From Nitrospira sp. ND1 (GTDB lineage Bacteria > Nitrospirota > Nitrospiria > Nitrospirales > Nitrospiraceae), in the NCBI RefSeq assembly GCF_900170025.1, contig NZ_FWEX01000005.1, forward strand, positions 605,073-669,072: 64,000 nucleotides of DNA. Direction: 5' to 3'. Positions 8,966 to 18,061 of this stretch are shown here, piece by piece; position 1 is the first letter of the stretch, and every line of letters starts with the position of its first letter. The position numbers were made by a program, and so were the translations under genes. Below the pieces are notes generated by a model that saw only the letters and a program-made list of their open reading frames with translations, ran no database searches and was not told where the DNA came from.

Positions 8966-10218
8966 GTCGTCGGCCACTATATATCGGCCTGGCGCTGCTG
9001 CTGACTGTGTGGCTTGCTATTACGTGGTGGTGGACCACCCGGGATTCCCTGCCGGCCCCTCCCAAGACGCAACCTGAGGCCGTGCCGACCCATGAGGCCA
9101 TGCCTGGTATGGAACATCCAGGGGACAAGCCGGCGTCGAAAGCACAGGGGGGAGAGGACCTGCTCTCGCAGTCACCGGATCTGACGTCACGCCCCGTGAC
9201 GATTGCCCCTGAGCGGTTACAGACGATCGGCGTAAAATTTGAGGAGGCCGCACGGCGCCCGCTCGAAACAATCATTCGCACCGTCGGCCGGGTAGAGATC
9301 GATGAGCGGCGCCTCGCACGTGTGAACCTTAAATTCGCCGGCTGGATCGACGAACTCTTCGTGAGCGCTATCGGGGACCACGTGAAGAAGGGGCAGAGCC
9401 TCTTTACCATCTACAGCCCGGATATCGTCGCCACCCAAGAGGAGTATCTGTTGGCCCTGCAGAGCATCAAGGAGCTCGGTCAAAGCGAGTTCCCTGAAGT
9501 GTCCCGCGGAGCCAAAGATCTGCTCGAAGCGACGCGGCGGCGGTTCCAATTGTGGGACATCACGCCGGATCATATCCGGGACCTCGAGCAAACGGGAAAA
9601 GTTCTCCGAACCCTGCCGATGCATTCTCCGATTACGGGGACGGTCATTCGCATGGAAGCTCGAAAGGGCACCTACGTCAGTCCCGGAACAGAGTTGTATA
9701 TGATTGCCGATCTCACTCACATCTGGATCTTAGGCGACATCTATGAGTACGAGCTGCCCTTCATCACCATCGGCCAGGGAGCTACGGTCACGCTCTCCTA
9801 CGATCCCCGCACCAAACTCCATGGCCGTGTGGAATTCATCTATCCGACGCTCGATCCCAAGACGCGAACGGCCAAGGTTCGATTCGAATTGGAGAATCCC
9901 GGTGAAAAGCTCAAGCCCGACATGTACGCCAACGTGGAGTTGAAGGTCCCGCTGGGGACACGCCTGGCGGTCCCACGCGACGCGGTCATTGAATCGGGGG
10001 AGCGCGAGCTGATTTTCATCCATCACGGAGGCGGCAAACTGGAATGGCGGTCCGTCAAGCTGGGCGTGAGTGCCGGGGACTGGGTGGAGGTGGTGGAGGG
10101 ACTCAAGGAAGGCGACCACATCATCACGTCGGCGAACTTTCTGATCGACTCGGAGAGCCAGTTGAAAGCGGCTGTCGGCGGGATGGCGGGAATGCCGGGC
10201 ATGAAGATGAAGGATTGA
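8962..10218 (+). CDS. cusB: RND periplasmic adaptor, CusB-like
   Basis: 418 residues. An N-terminal membrane anchor is followed by a periplasmic region with Met/His (THEAMPGMEHPG), a barrel-sandwich hybrid (TVGRVEIDERRLARVNLKF, GTVIRMEARKGTYVSPG) and a C-terminal membrane-proximal domain. The tail is Met-rich (GGMAGMPGMKMKD), fitting Cu(I)/Ag(I) binding as in CusB. It links the inner-membrane pump with the outer-membrane channel and may load metal. It sits 6 bases before the pump gene. Confidence 0.92.
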   Translation: MSRRPLYIGLALLLTVWLAITWWWTTRDSLPAPPKTQPEAVPTHEAMPGMEHPGDKPASKAQGGEDLLSQSPDLTSRPVTIAPERLQTIGVKFEEAARRPLETIIRTVGRVEIDERRLARVNLKFAGWIDELFVSAIGDHVKKGQSLFTIYSPDIVATQEEYLLALQSIKELGQSEFPEVSRGAKDLLEATRRRFQLWDITPDHIRDLEQTGKVLRTLPMHSPITGTVIRMEARKGTYVSPGTELYMIADLTHIWILGDIYEYELPFITIGQGATVTLSYDPRTKLHGRVEFIYPTLDPKTRTAKVRFELENPGEKLKPDMYANVELKVPLGTRLAVPRDAVIESGERELIFIHHGGGKLEWRSVKLGVSAGDWVEVVEGLKEGDHIITSANFLIDSESQLKAAVGGMAGMPGMKMKD

Positions 10219-10224
10219 ACGCCC

Positions 10225-13200
10225 ATGGTTGCACAGATCATCGAGTTCAGCGCGAGAAACCGCTTCATTGTCTTTCTGCTGGTCTCTGCATTCTCAGTGG
10301 TCGGACTCTGGGCGATGTGGCAAACACCGATCGATGCGTTGCCGGATATTTCCGACACGCAAGTCATCGTTTATACCACCTGGCCGGGGCGCTCGCCCGA
10401 TCTCGTGGAAGATCAAATCACCTATCCGATCGTCACGGCGCTGCTGTCCACGCCCAAAGTCACCGTCGTCCGGGGCTTCTCGGATTTCGGCTATTCCTAC
10501 GTCTACATTCTGTTCAAAGACGGCACGGATATTTATTGGGCCAGGTCGCGCATCCTCGAACGGTTGAGCCAACTCTCTGGCCGCATGCCGGAGGGGGTCA
10601 CGCCGCAGCTCGGCCCAGACGCGACGGGCGTGGGATGGGTCTTTCAGTACGCCCTAGTCGATGAGACCGGCCAGCATGATCTCGCCGCCCTGCGCAGTTT
10701 CCAGGATTGGTATTTGCGGTACTGGATACGCGCCGTGGAAGGCGTGGCCGAGGTGGCCAGTATCGGCGGCTTTGTCCGGCAGTACCAAGTGAATCTCGAT
10801 CCGACCAAAGTCTTGGCCTATCGCCTTTCTCTTCCTTCTATTGTCGAAACGATTCGACAAAGCAACAACGACGTGGGCGGCCGCGTCGTGGAGTTCTCCG
10901 GAATTGAATACTTGGTCCGTGGGAGAGGTTATATCAAGAAAGTCGAGGACATTGAGAAGATCGCTGTGGGGGTCAACGAAAACGGCACACCAATTCTGTT
11001 GCGCGACGTCGCGACGGTGCGACTAGGCCCCGACATGCGACGAGGACTGGCGGAGCTCAACGGCCAAGGCGAGGTCGCGGGCGGCATCGTCGTCATGCGG
11101 TTTGGCGAGAACGCCCTCACGGTGATCGAACGAGTCAAGGCGAAGCTCAAGGAGATCGAACCCTCCATGCCGAAAGGCATGAAGGTCGTCACGGTCTATG
11201 ACCGGAGCGACTTGATCCATGAATCGATCGCCACGGCCAACGAAAGCCTGCTGGAAGAACTGATTGTGACCGGCGTGTTCATTATCGCCTTCTTGCTGCA
11301 TGTCCGCTCCGCGATCGTGCCCATTCTCACCCTGCCGCTTGCGGTGCTGATCGCGTTCATTCCCATGTATCTACTGGAGATCGGCATCAACATCATGTCA
11401 CTGGGCGGCATCATCGTCGCGATCGGCGACATGGTGGATGCCGCGATCGTGATGGTGGATAACGCACACAAGCGTTTAGAGGACTGGGAGCGAGACGGAC
11501 GCAAGGGCGAGCGGCTCCAGGTCCTGATTGATTCGGCCAAGGAAGTGGGACCGCCGATTTTTGCCTCCGTCCTCGTCATTGCCATTTCGTTCATCCCGAT
11601 CTTTGCCCTCGAAGCCCAGGAAGGGCGCATGTTCAAGCCCCTGGCCTGGACGAATAATCTCGCGATCGCCATGTGCGCGGTGCTGGCCATTACCCTGGTG
11701 CCCGCCTGCCTGCCGACCTTCATTCGTGGAAAGATCTTTCCGGAACAGAAGCACCCGGTGAGCAGGAGCCTCCAGCGCCTCTATGCGCCGCTGTTGCGAT
11801 GGACACTGGTGCATCGCGGAACCGTGGTGGCCCTCGCCATCGGACTCCTGCTGAGTATCGTCCCGGTCTATCAGCGTATGGGCTCCGAGTTCATGCCGCC
11901 TCTGTACGAAGGTACGATCCTCTATATGCCCACGACGCTGCCAGGGCTCTCGGTCACGGAGGCCAGTCGGCTGCTCCAGATGATGGACCAGAAGCTTCGT
12001 TCGTTCCCCGAGGTCGAGCATGTCTTCGGCAAAGCGGGACGGGCGGAGACCTCCACCGACCCGGCGCCCTTCAGCATGATGGAAGTGGTCGTCGAGCTGA
12101 AATCGAAGGAGCAGTGGCGACCAGGGGTGAGCTATGAGGGACTCGTGGATGAGATGGACCGGGCACTTCAAATTCCGGGAGTGACGAATGCCTGGACCAT
12201 GCCAATCAAGGCGCGGATCGACATGTTGACCACCGGCGTCCGTACGCCGGTGGGGATCAAAATCTTCGGTCCCGACCTCAAACAGATCGAACAGATCGGC
12301 GAACATCTAGAGATGGTGCTCAAAGAGGTCCCAGGCACACGCAGTGTGTATGCAGAGCGGGTGTCCGGCGGCTACTTCCTCGATTTCGATATCAACCGTG
12401 ACGAGATCGCGCGCTATGGGCTGAAGCTGATGGATGTCGGCAAGATCATCGAAACGGCCATCGGGGGTGAAAATATCGCCACCACGATCGAGGGCCGTGA
12501 GCGCTATCCCATCAACGTCCGTTATCTCCGTGAGTTGCGGGATGATCCTGAAAAGCTGAAGCGCGTGCTCGTGGATACGCCGACCGGTGCGCAAGTGCCG
12601 CTCGCGCAACTCGCGACGCTCCAATTCCTCAAAGGCCCACCCATGGTCCGGGATGAAAACGGCATGTTGGCTGGCTACGTCTTTCTCGACATGACGGGGC
12701 GTGATGTCGGCGGATATGTGGAGGATCTCAAACGGGTTGTGGCGGCAAAAGTCGAACTGCCGCCGGGTTATACGATTGCCTGGTCCGGCCAATATGAGTT
12801 CATGGAGCGGGCGAAAGCTCGGTTGAAGTTCGTCGTGCCGTTGACGCTCATCATCATCTTCGTCATCTTCTATTTCACGTTCCAATCGGTAGCAGAAACC
12901 TGCATGGTGATGGTGGGGGTGCCGCTCTCGCTGGTGGGCGCCGTTTGGTACCTGTCGATTCTGGGCTACAACATGAGCATTGCGGTGTGGGTGGGACTCA
13001 TCACGGTCGTGGGCACGGCCGCGGAGACCAGCGCCGTGATGTTGGCCTATCTCGACGAGGCCTGTAAGCGGCGAAAAGAGGCCGGGGGACTCCGAACACT
13101 TCACGACCTCATCGAGACCGTCCATCGTGGGGCGGTGGAACGCATACGACCCATGGCCATGATCGGCCTAGTCGATGTGATTGGGCTCTTCCCAGTGATG

Positions 13201-13803
13201 TGGGCCACCGGCACTGGCGCCGATGTGATGAAACGAATTGCGGCTCCACAAGTCGGCGGGGTGTTCTCCGCCATGATCCTCACGCTGTTTGTCATTCCGC
13301 CCGTCTATGTCATGTGGCGGTGGTGGAAGGAACGGACAGTGACTCAGATGAGTGATGCGGCATTACCAAGAACGGAGGAGAAGGAAATGACAGGAAGAGG
13401 AGTGATCACGGTCGTGGTGCTGGTAGGAGCGATGGTGGGTCTTGGGTGTCAGGCGACACCGAAGCAGACGGTCTTGGCTGCGCCAGCCGGCACGAATGCC
13501 GCTGCGACGCGTCACAATGACGAAGGGCTCCAGGCTTATCAACAGCAACAGTGGGAGAGTGCGAAACAACATTTCGACGCGGCGATCGCCGCGTCTCCGG
13601 AGTTCGCCGAAGCCCATTACAACTTAGGCATGACCTTATATCGACTGAAGGCGATGCAAGAGGGTGACGCGCATTTCATCAAGGCAGCGAATCTAGCGCC
13701 GGGGAACAAAGTAATTTGGGATGCGCCGCCTCTCAGAGGCGTGAAGGTTCCGGACAAGGAAGTTCCGGGAATGTCGTCGGATGGACATATGCACAGCCAC
13801 TAG
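10225..13803 (+). CDS. cusA: CusA-like RND heavy-metal pump fused in frame to a TPR lipoprotein
   Basis: 1192 residues. Residues 1 to ~1040 are a complete HME-RND pump. The fourth-helix motif AIGDMVDAAIVMVDNAHK matches the monovalent (Cu/Ag) HME4/CusA group, not the DFG..VDG motif of divalent pumps. The drug/metal proton antiporter would export Cu(I)/Ag(I) with the upstream CusB and CusC homologues. Oddly, no stop follows the last membrane helix. The frame runs through a short polar linker into a complete lipoprotein (from residue 1055) with its own ribosome site and signal peptide, described separately. Either a stop codon was lost or both products are made. Confidence 0.93.
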   Translation: MVAQIIEFSARNRFIVFLLVSAFSVVGLWAMWQTPIDALPDISDTQVIVYTTWPGRSPDLVEDQITYPIVTALLSTPKVTVVRGFSDFGYSYVYILFKDGTDIYWARSRILERLSQLSGRMPEGVTPQLGPDATGVGWVFQYALVDETGQHDLAALRSFQDWYLRYWIRAVEGVAEVASIGGFVRQYQVNLDPTKVLAYRLSLPSIVETIRQSNNDVGGRVVEFSGIEYLVRGRGYIKKVEDIEKIAVGVNENGTPILLRDVATVRLGPDMRRGLAELNGQGEVAGGIVVMRFGENALTVIERVKAKLKEIEPSMPKGMKVVTVYDRSDLIHESIATANESLLEELIVTGVFIIAFLLHVRSAIVPILTLPLAVLIAFIPMYLLEIGINIMSLGGIIVAIGDMVDAAIVMVDNAHKRLEDWERDGRKGERLQVLIDSAKEVGPPIFASVLVIAISFIPIFALEAQEGRMFKPLAWTNNLAIAMCAVLAITLVPACLPTFIRGKIFPEQKHPVSRSLQRLYAPLLRWTLVHRGTVVALAIGLLLSIVPVYQRMGSEFMPPLYEGTILYMPTTLPGLSVTEASRLLQMMDQKLRSFPEVEHVFGKAGRAETSTDPAPFSMMEVVVELKSKEQWRPGVSYEGLVDEMDRALQIPGVTNAWTMPIKARIDMLTTGVRTPVGIKIFGPDLKQIEQIGEHLEMVLKEVPGTRSVYAERVSGGYFLDFDINRDEIARYGLKLMDVGKIIETAIGGENIATTIEGRERYPINVRYLRELRDDPEKLKRVLVDTPTGAQVPLAQLATLQFLKGPPMVRDENGMLAGYVFLDMTGRDVGGYVEDLKRVVAAKVELPPGYTIAWSGQYEFMERAKARLKFVVPLTLIIIFVIFYFTFQSVAETCMVMVGVPLSLVGAVWYLSILGYNMSIAVWVGLITVVGTAAETSAVMLAYLDEACKRRKEAGGLRTLHDLIETVHRGAVERIRPMAMIGLVDVIGLFPVMWATGTGADVMKRIAAPQVGGVFSAMILTLFVIPPVYVMWRWWKERTVTQMSDAALPRTEEKEMTGRGVITVVVLVGAMVGLGCQATPKQTVLAAPAGTNAAATRHNDEGLQAYQQQQWESAKQHFDAAIAASPEFAEAHYNLGMTLYRLKAMQEGDAHFIKAANLAPGNKVIWDAPPLRGVKVPDKEVPGMSSDGHMHSH
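13387..13803 (+). CDS. TPR lipoprotein nested in frame at the 3' end of the RND pump
   Basis: An in-frame internal ATG is preceded by ggaggagaagga and encodes a 138-residue protein. It has a signal peptide, the lipobox VGLGC, two TPR-like helical repeats (NDEGLQAYQQQQWESAKQ, EAHYNLGMTLYRLKAM) and a His-ending tail (DGHMHSH). Homologous copies at 29209 (free-standing) and 39500 (decayed) start at the equivalent position, so this start is probably used. It is likely an exported, periplasmic TPR adaptor linked to metal efflux. Confidence 0.75.
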   Translation: MTGRGVITVVVLVGAMVGLGCQATPKQTVLAAPAGTNAAATRHNDEGLQAYQQQQWESAKQHFDAAIAASPEFAEAHYNLGMTLYRLKAMQEGDAHFIKAANLAPGNKVIWDAPPLRGVKVPDKEVPGMSSDGHMHSH

Positions 13804-13899
13804 GCCGGAAGGGTATGCGTTCGCGAAGCACGCGAGTACAGCGTCACGACTACTTACCCACATAGCGAATTGGTTCACTGCCAACAAGGGAGGGTTGTC

Positions 13900-14244
13900 A
13901 TGTTAAACGGTCGATGGGTGTTCATGGTTGTCGCGGCTGGCTTGGTAGTGGTTCTTAACGGCTGTGCGGAGACATCTGCTCAGCGGATGATCAATGCAAA
14001 CGATCATGTGGGTCTGGCCAATTACTATGCTCAGCAGGCACAGGAGCTGAGGGAAAAGGCGAAGGCGTGGGAGATGACAGCCGAATTTTATGAGAAGCAT
14101 TCGGAGCCGCACGGGAAGACAGAACCCAAGCAACATGCCGCGCATTGCCGGACCATTGCGCAAAACTACATGAAAGCGGCGGACGAAGCGGATGCGCTGG
14201 CCCAAGAACACCGCGCGATGCGTCCGCACGGCATGATTCAGTAA
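13900..14244 (+). CDS. Small alpha-helical lipoprotein
   Basis: 114 residues from ATG 13900, preceded by aagggaggg. It has a signal peptide with lipobox VVLNGC, then an alanine/glutamate-rich helical domain with several His (NYYAQQAQELREKAKAWE, MKAADEADALAQEHR). No named family is recognised. It may coat or bind metal in the periplasm next to the Cus system. Confidence 0.75.
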   Translation: MLNGRWVFMVVAAGLVVVLNGCAETSAQRMINANDHVGLANYYAQQAQELREKAKAWEMTAEFYEKHSEPHGKTEPKQHAAHCRTIAQNYMKAADEADALAQEHRAMRPHGMIQ

Positions 14245-14291
14245 ATGACTCCGCAAAGCCGTTTTATGGGATCTGGCCCAAGGAGGACAGC

Positions 14292-14636
14292 ATGCGGTGC
14301 CTGACGAGATGGCTAGGGATTGGTGTAGCGCTCGGACTCTCGGCCTGTGCGCATACGATACCGGTGGATGCGCCGGTGGTGGATCGGGTCCTGGTGGATC
14401 AAGCCTTGCGAGAGCAACTGGTGGCACGAGGCACGCAGGACGAGCACTTTGTGCACGAGGTGCTCCATCAACTCGGACAAGGACCTGACGGGGATCGGAA
14501 GCTCGCTCGGCTCCTGGCCGAACATCTCCGCCACCACCCGACGCTCGAGCGAGCCATGTTCCAGGAACTGGCGACGCACCGCGAGTTTCAGGAGTGGCTC
14601 ATCGAGCGACTGCGGACGCAGACGCAGGAGCCATAG
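14292..14636 (+). CDS. Small lipoprotein, His-rich helical
   Basis: 114 residues from ATG 14292 with aaggaggac nine bases upstream. Signal peptide and lipobox GLSAC are clear. The remainder is charged, helical and His-containing (DEHFVHEVLHQLGQ, LAEHLRHHPTLERAMF). The start follows the preceding lipoprotein by 47 bases, so the two are probably cotranscribed. Function unknown. Confidence 0.72.
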   Translation: MRCLTRWLGIGVALGLSACAHTIPVDAPVVDRVLVDQALREQLVARGTQDEHFVHEVLHQLGQGPDGDRKLARLLAEHLRHHPTLERAMFQELATHREFQEWLIERLRTQTQEP

Positions 14637-14699
14637 CGGTGCAGTGCTCAGGTAACGTGCTGCGCGTGGAGAAAGGCCTCGCAGGCGACAAGGGGTGAC

Positions 14700-14930
14700 A
14701 TGAATGGCATGATGGGTGGCAACATGGAGACGTGGCTTCTGTTGAAGATGGTCGCCTCGTTTCTTTTCATCCTGGCGCTGGTGCTGGTCATCGCTTGGGG
14801 GGTCCAGTGGGCGGTGAGGGGTGGGCTTGGCAGAACGGAGGACGCGGCCCTTGAAATTCTTAAGAAGCGGTACGCCAGGGGCGAACTCAGCAAGGAAGAG
14901 TTTGAGGAAAAGAAACGTGACATCGCGTAG
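14700..14930 (+). CDS. Single-helix membrane protein with SHOCT domain
   Basis: 76 residues: a Met-rich start (MNGMMGG), one membrane helix (~15-37) and a C-terminal SHOCT motif (ALEILKKRYARGELSKEEFE). SHOCT domains are short oligomerisation segments common in small membrane proteins of metal islands. The 3' end overlaps the next gene by 14 bases. Confidence 0.85.
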   Translation: MNGMMGGNMETWLLLKMVASFLFILALVLVIAWGVQWAVRGGLGRTEDAALEILKKRYARGELSKEEFEEKKRDIA

Positions 14931-15378
14931 CCCGAGCGTGACACGATCGGCGAGGACACCAGAACCGCTGTATTTTTGCATCGGCGATTATCTCGCCGGT
15001 CTCTTCACCGGTCTTCTCACGGCCTTCGCGGTGCGTGCGATCGTTGGCCCTCAGTGGGATATGGTGCTGGCCATGCTCGTCGGTATGGCGGTAGGCATGC
15101 TCCTTCACCTGACGCTGCTGCTTCTGGTCATTCCGTTCCTTGGCACCTTTGAGGCGATGATGCCCAGCGCAGTCATCGGGATGTACGGGGGCATGCTGTT
15201 CGGCATGCGAGATTCGATGCAACAGGCATATGTCTCCCGTGATATGGCACTGGCGGTAGGGGCGCTCTTTGGGTTGGTGGTCGTGTTTGGGATTCGTTGG
15301 TGGGATCGACAGCTCAAAGGAGTGGTGTTTGCGAAGCCTGAGAGCGTACTTCCTCCTGAGGAACGCCGATGCCTTTGA
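14917..15378 (+). CDS. Four-helix integral membrane protein of unknown function
   Basis: About 153 residues from GTG 14917, which has aggaaaag upstream and overlaps the SHOCT gene; GTG 14938 is an alternative. At least four hydrophobic segments are visible (DYLAGLFTGLLTAFAVRAIV, MVLAMLVGMAVGML, LTLLLLVIPFLGTF, ALAVGALFGLVVVFGI), with Met-rich turns. No family is recognised. It overlaps the methyltransferase start, so all belong to one transcription unit. Confidence 0.7.
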   Translation: MTSRSPSVTRSARTPEPLYFCIGDYLAGLFTGLLTAFAVRAIVGPQWDMVLAMLVGMAVGMLLHLTLLLLVIPFLGTFEAMMPSAVIGMYGGMLFGMRDSMQQAYVSRDMALAVGALFGLVVVFGIRWWDRQLKGVVFAKPESVLPPEERRCL

Positions 15379-16010
15379 CGGCCAGAGAAAAATGGGATTG
15401 GCTCAGCCTGACGTATGACTGGATGACGTTCGGGGAGGACCGGCGGCAGGGCGCGGAGAAGCGGCGACTGTTTGCGAAGATCCAAGGCAGAACACTCCTA
15501 GTGGCCATCGGTACGGGTAACGATCTCAAGTACCTGCCCTCGGACTGCAACCTGATCGCGATCGACATCAGCCCGCGGATGATCCAGAGGGGGCGCACGA
15601 AAGCTCGTCGTGAGGGTGGCAATATCAGGATGGTGCTCACCGATGCCCAGCGATTGGCGTTTGGAGATCAGACGTTTGATACGGTCCTCACGGTCTGCAC
15701 CTTCTGTTCGATCCCTGATCCGGTACAAGGCCTTCAGGAAGTGTATCGCGTCCTGAAGCCTGCTGGACAGTTGCTCATGTTCGAGCATGTCCGCAGCAAG
15801 ATCAGCCCGTTCGCGCTCATCCTGGATGTCATGACGTTCCTCACACGCAAGTTTGGTCCAGACTTGAATCGTGACACGGTCGGCAACGTCCTCCAAGCTG
15901 GGTTTCGGTTGGAGCGCGAGGAGAATGTCTATCTGGATATTGTGAAAATAATCGAGGCGGTGAAGTACCAAACCCCGTCAGAGGCTCGTGAAGGTATGAG
16001 AGAGGCATAG
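15369..16010 (+). CDS. Class I SAM-dependent methyltransferase (UbiE-like)
   Basis: 213 residues with a Rossmann methyltransferase fold. Motif I is degenerate (LLVAIGTGNDLKYLP), followed by IAIDISPRMIQRGR (motif II acidic residue), FDTVLTVCTFCSI and LKPAGQLLMFEHVRS. It resembles UbiE/COQ5-like and phosphatidylethanolamine methyltransferases. The substrate cannot be told; a lipid or a metal/metalloid is possible from the neighbours. It overlaps the upstream membrane gene by 10 bases. Confidence 0.85.
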   Translation: MPLTAREKWDWLSLTYDWMTFGEDRRQGAEKRRLFAKIQGRTLLVAIGTGNDLKYLPSDCNLIAIDISPRMIQRGRTKARREGGNIRMVLTDAQRLAFGDQTFDTVLTVCTFCSIPDPVQGLQEVYRVLKPAGQLLMFEHVRSKISPFALILDVMTFLTRKFGPDLNRDTVGNVLQAGFRLEREENVYLDIVKIIEAVKYQTPSEAREGMREA

Positions 16011-16029
16011 TCGAGTAATAATCGTTGTC

Positions 16030-16137
16030 TTGCTATCTGCGCTGGGCTTCTCATTTGGCTGCATGCTGCTGATGATGATGGGGATGCACAGTGCGCACCA
16101 GGAAGAGGACGGGAAAACTACTGTGGAGAAGCACTAA
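16030..16137 (+). CDS. Possible 35-aa Met/His-rich membrane peptide
   Basis: A short frame encodes a hydrophobic segment (SALGFSFGCMLLMMMGMH) and a charged tail. It resembles the small Met/His-rich membrane peptides common in metal islands. The only start covering the helix is a TTG at 16030 with no evident ribosome site; ATG 16063 would cut the helix. Possibly a decayed gene. Confidence 0.3.
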   Translation: MLSALGFSFGCMLLMMMGMHSAHQEEDGKTTVEKH

Positions 16138-16207
16138 GTCGAGGTAGCGTGATGTTCAATGTCGTGACTAATCGAGAACAGCGGGGAGTGTCCTGGGTGG
16201 GTCAGCG

Positions 16208-18061
16208 ATGAGCACCATAAAAGATCCAGTCTGCGGAATGATGGTTCCAGTCGGGGAAGGACTCTCTGTCGTCTATCAGGGACAAGAGTTCCGGTTCTGC
16301 TCTGATCTCTGCAAACGAACCTTCCTGGCTACCCCGGAACGCTACGCGACTGGATCGACAGGGTTGGCCCCCGGCACTCTAGGCGTGACCAGGCGCATCG
16401 CCTATTTTTCAATGGAAGTCGCGGCAGACCCGGGCATGCCGACCTACAGCGGCGGTCTGGGCGTCCTGGCCGGTGATACGTTGCGATCCTGCGCCGATCT
16501 CAAGATCCCCATTGTGGGCGTCAGTCTTCTCTATAGGCGCGGCTATTTCGAGCAACACCTGGATGAATGGGGCAATCAGCATGAACGACCCGTGCAGTGG
16601 GATCCCTCGAGGCTCGCCCGGCTGCTCCCAACGACAGTCCGCATGTCCATTGAAGGCCGCCCCGTCGTTGTCCGGGCCTGGCAGCACGACATCACCGGCC
16701 TCACGGGCTATGTGGTGCCCTTGCTGCTCTTAGATACCAATGTCGAGGAGAACGCAGCCGTCGATCGGGAGCTGACCAGTGACCTCTACGGTGGCGATGA
16801 ACGGTACCGTCTGGCTCAGGAAATCGTGCTGGGCATCGGCGGTGTCAGAATGCTCCGAGCTCTGGGCTACACCCAGGTTGAACGGCTCCACATGAATGAA
16901 GGCCATGCAGCCTTACTCGCCATTGAGCTCCTGCGCGAGCGCAAAGAGCGAGAGTCGCCGGCGTGGGATTTTGATGAAGTGAGGCGGGCTTGCATCTTCA
17001 CCACCCACACCCCTGTGCCGGCCGGCCATGATCAGTTTTCATATGAGCTGGTGAAGCAGATGCTCGGCGATGCCGCGCCGCTAGAAGTTCTGCAGATGCT
17101 GGGGGGCAGAGACCGACTGAACATGACACTCCTGGCCTTGAATATGAGCACCTATGTCAACGGTGTCGCCAAGCGCCACGGGGAGGTCTCGCAGGAAATG
17201 TTCCCGGGGTATGCCATCGACTCCATTACAAACGGGATTCATTCGGCCACCTGGACCTCGCCAAGCTTCCAGCAGCTCTTTGACCGGCATATTCCTGGCT
17301 GGCGGGCTGATTCCTTTGCCCTACGCCATGCCATCAGCATCCCCGTTCAGGACATCTGGGCGGCGCATGCCCAGGCGAAGGCACGATTGTTTGAGGAGGT
17401 CCGGAAACGAACGTCGTTGTCCTTTCGCGATGACGCGCTGACCATTGGATTCGCACGCCGGGCCACCCAGTATAAGCGGGCGGAGCTGGTCTTTTCGGAG
17501 CCGAGCCAGTTGCTCGACATGGCCCGCACGGTGGGCCCGATCCAATTCATTTTTGCGGGGAAGGCCCATCCCAAGGACGAGCCTGGGAAGGAGATCATTC
17601 GGCGCATCATCCACATCGCCGGGCAGCTCAACCCGGAGATCCCGATCGCGTACCTGGAGAACTACGACCTCCTCTTGGCCAAGCTCCTCACCTCCGGCGT
17701 CGATCTCTGGTTGAACACACCCCTGCGCCCGCTGGAGGCCTCTGGGACATCCGGGATGAAGGCCGCGCACAACGGCGTGCCCAGCTTGAGCGTCCTCGAC
17801 GGCTGGTGGGTGGAAGGCTGTATCGAGGGCGTGACGGGGTGGGCTATTGGGCGCGGGTCCTCTGATGCCGCCTCACAGGAAGGGAGCGGAGCCCGGGATG
17901 CCCGCGAGTTGTACGACAAGCTGCGCGGGGTGATTGCGCCCTTGTTCTATCAGGACCGAGAGCGATGGAGCGGGATCATGCGGTCGACCATTGCCTTCAA
18001 TGCCTCGTTCTTCAACACGCACCGCATGGTGCAACAGTATACGGCGAATGCCTATGTCTGA
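16208..18061 (+). CDS. glgP: Alpha-glucan phosphorylase with N-terminal YHS metal-binding domain
   Basis: 617 residues. Residues ~5-45 are a YHS domain (DPVCGMMVPV, FCSDLCKRTF), normally found in copper ATPases and metallochaperones. From ~60 on it is a GT35-type alpha-glucan phosphorylase (IAYFSMEVAADPGMPTYSGG, MNEGHAALLAIE, GFARRATQYKR, and EASGTSGMKAAHNG for the pyridoxal-phosphate/phosphate region). It releases glucose-1-phosphate from glycogen-like glucans. The metal domain suggests metal sensing or tethering to the surrounding copper system, which is inference. The stop overlaps the DUF2933 gene start by 8 bases. Confidence 0.92.
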   Translation: MSTIKDPVCGMMVPVGEGLSVVYQGQEFRFCSDLCKRTFLATPERYATGSTGLAPGTLGVTRRIAYFSMEVAADPGMPTYSGGLGVLAGDTLRSCADLKIPIVGVSLLYRRGYFEQHLDEWGNQHERPVQWDPSRLARLLPTTVRMSIEGRPVVVRAWQHDITGLTGYVVPLLLLDTNVEENAAVDRELTSDLYGGDERYRLAQEIVLGIGGVRMLRALGYTQVERLHMNEGHAALLAIELLRERKERESPAWDFDEVRRACIFTTHTPVPAGHDQFSYELVKQMLGDAAPLEVLQMLGGRDRLNMTLLALNMSTYVNGVAKRHGEVSQEMFPGYAIDSITNGIHSATWTSPSFQQLFDRHIPGWRADSFALRHAISIPVQDIWAAHAQAKARLFEEVRKRTSLSFRDDALTIGFARRATQYKRAELVFSEPSQLLDMARTVGPIQFIFAGKAHPKDEPGKEIIRRIIHIAGQLNPEIPIAYLENYDLLLAKLLTSGVDLWLNTPLRPLEASGTSGMKAAHNGVPSLSVLDGWWVEGCIEGVTGWAIGRGSSDAASQEGSGARDARELYDKLRGVIAPLFYQDRERWSGIMRSTIAFNASFFNTHRMVQQYTANAYV

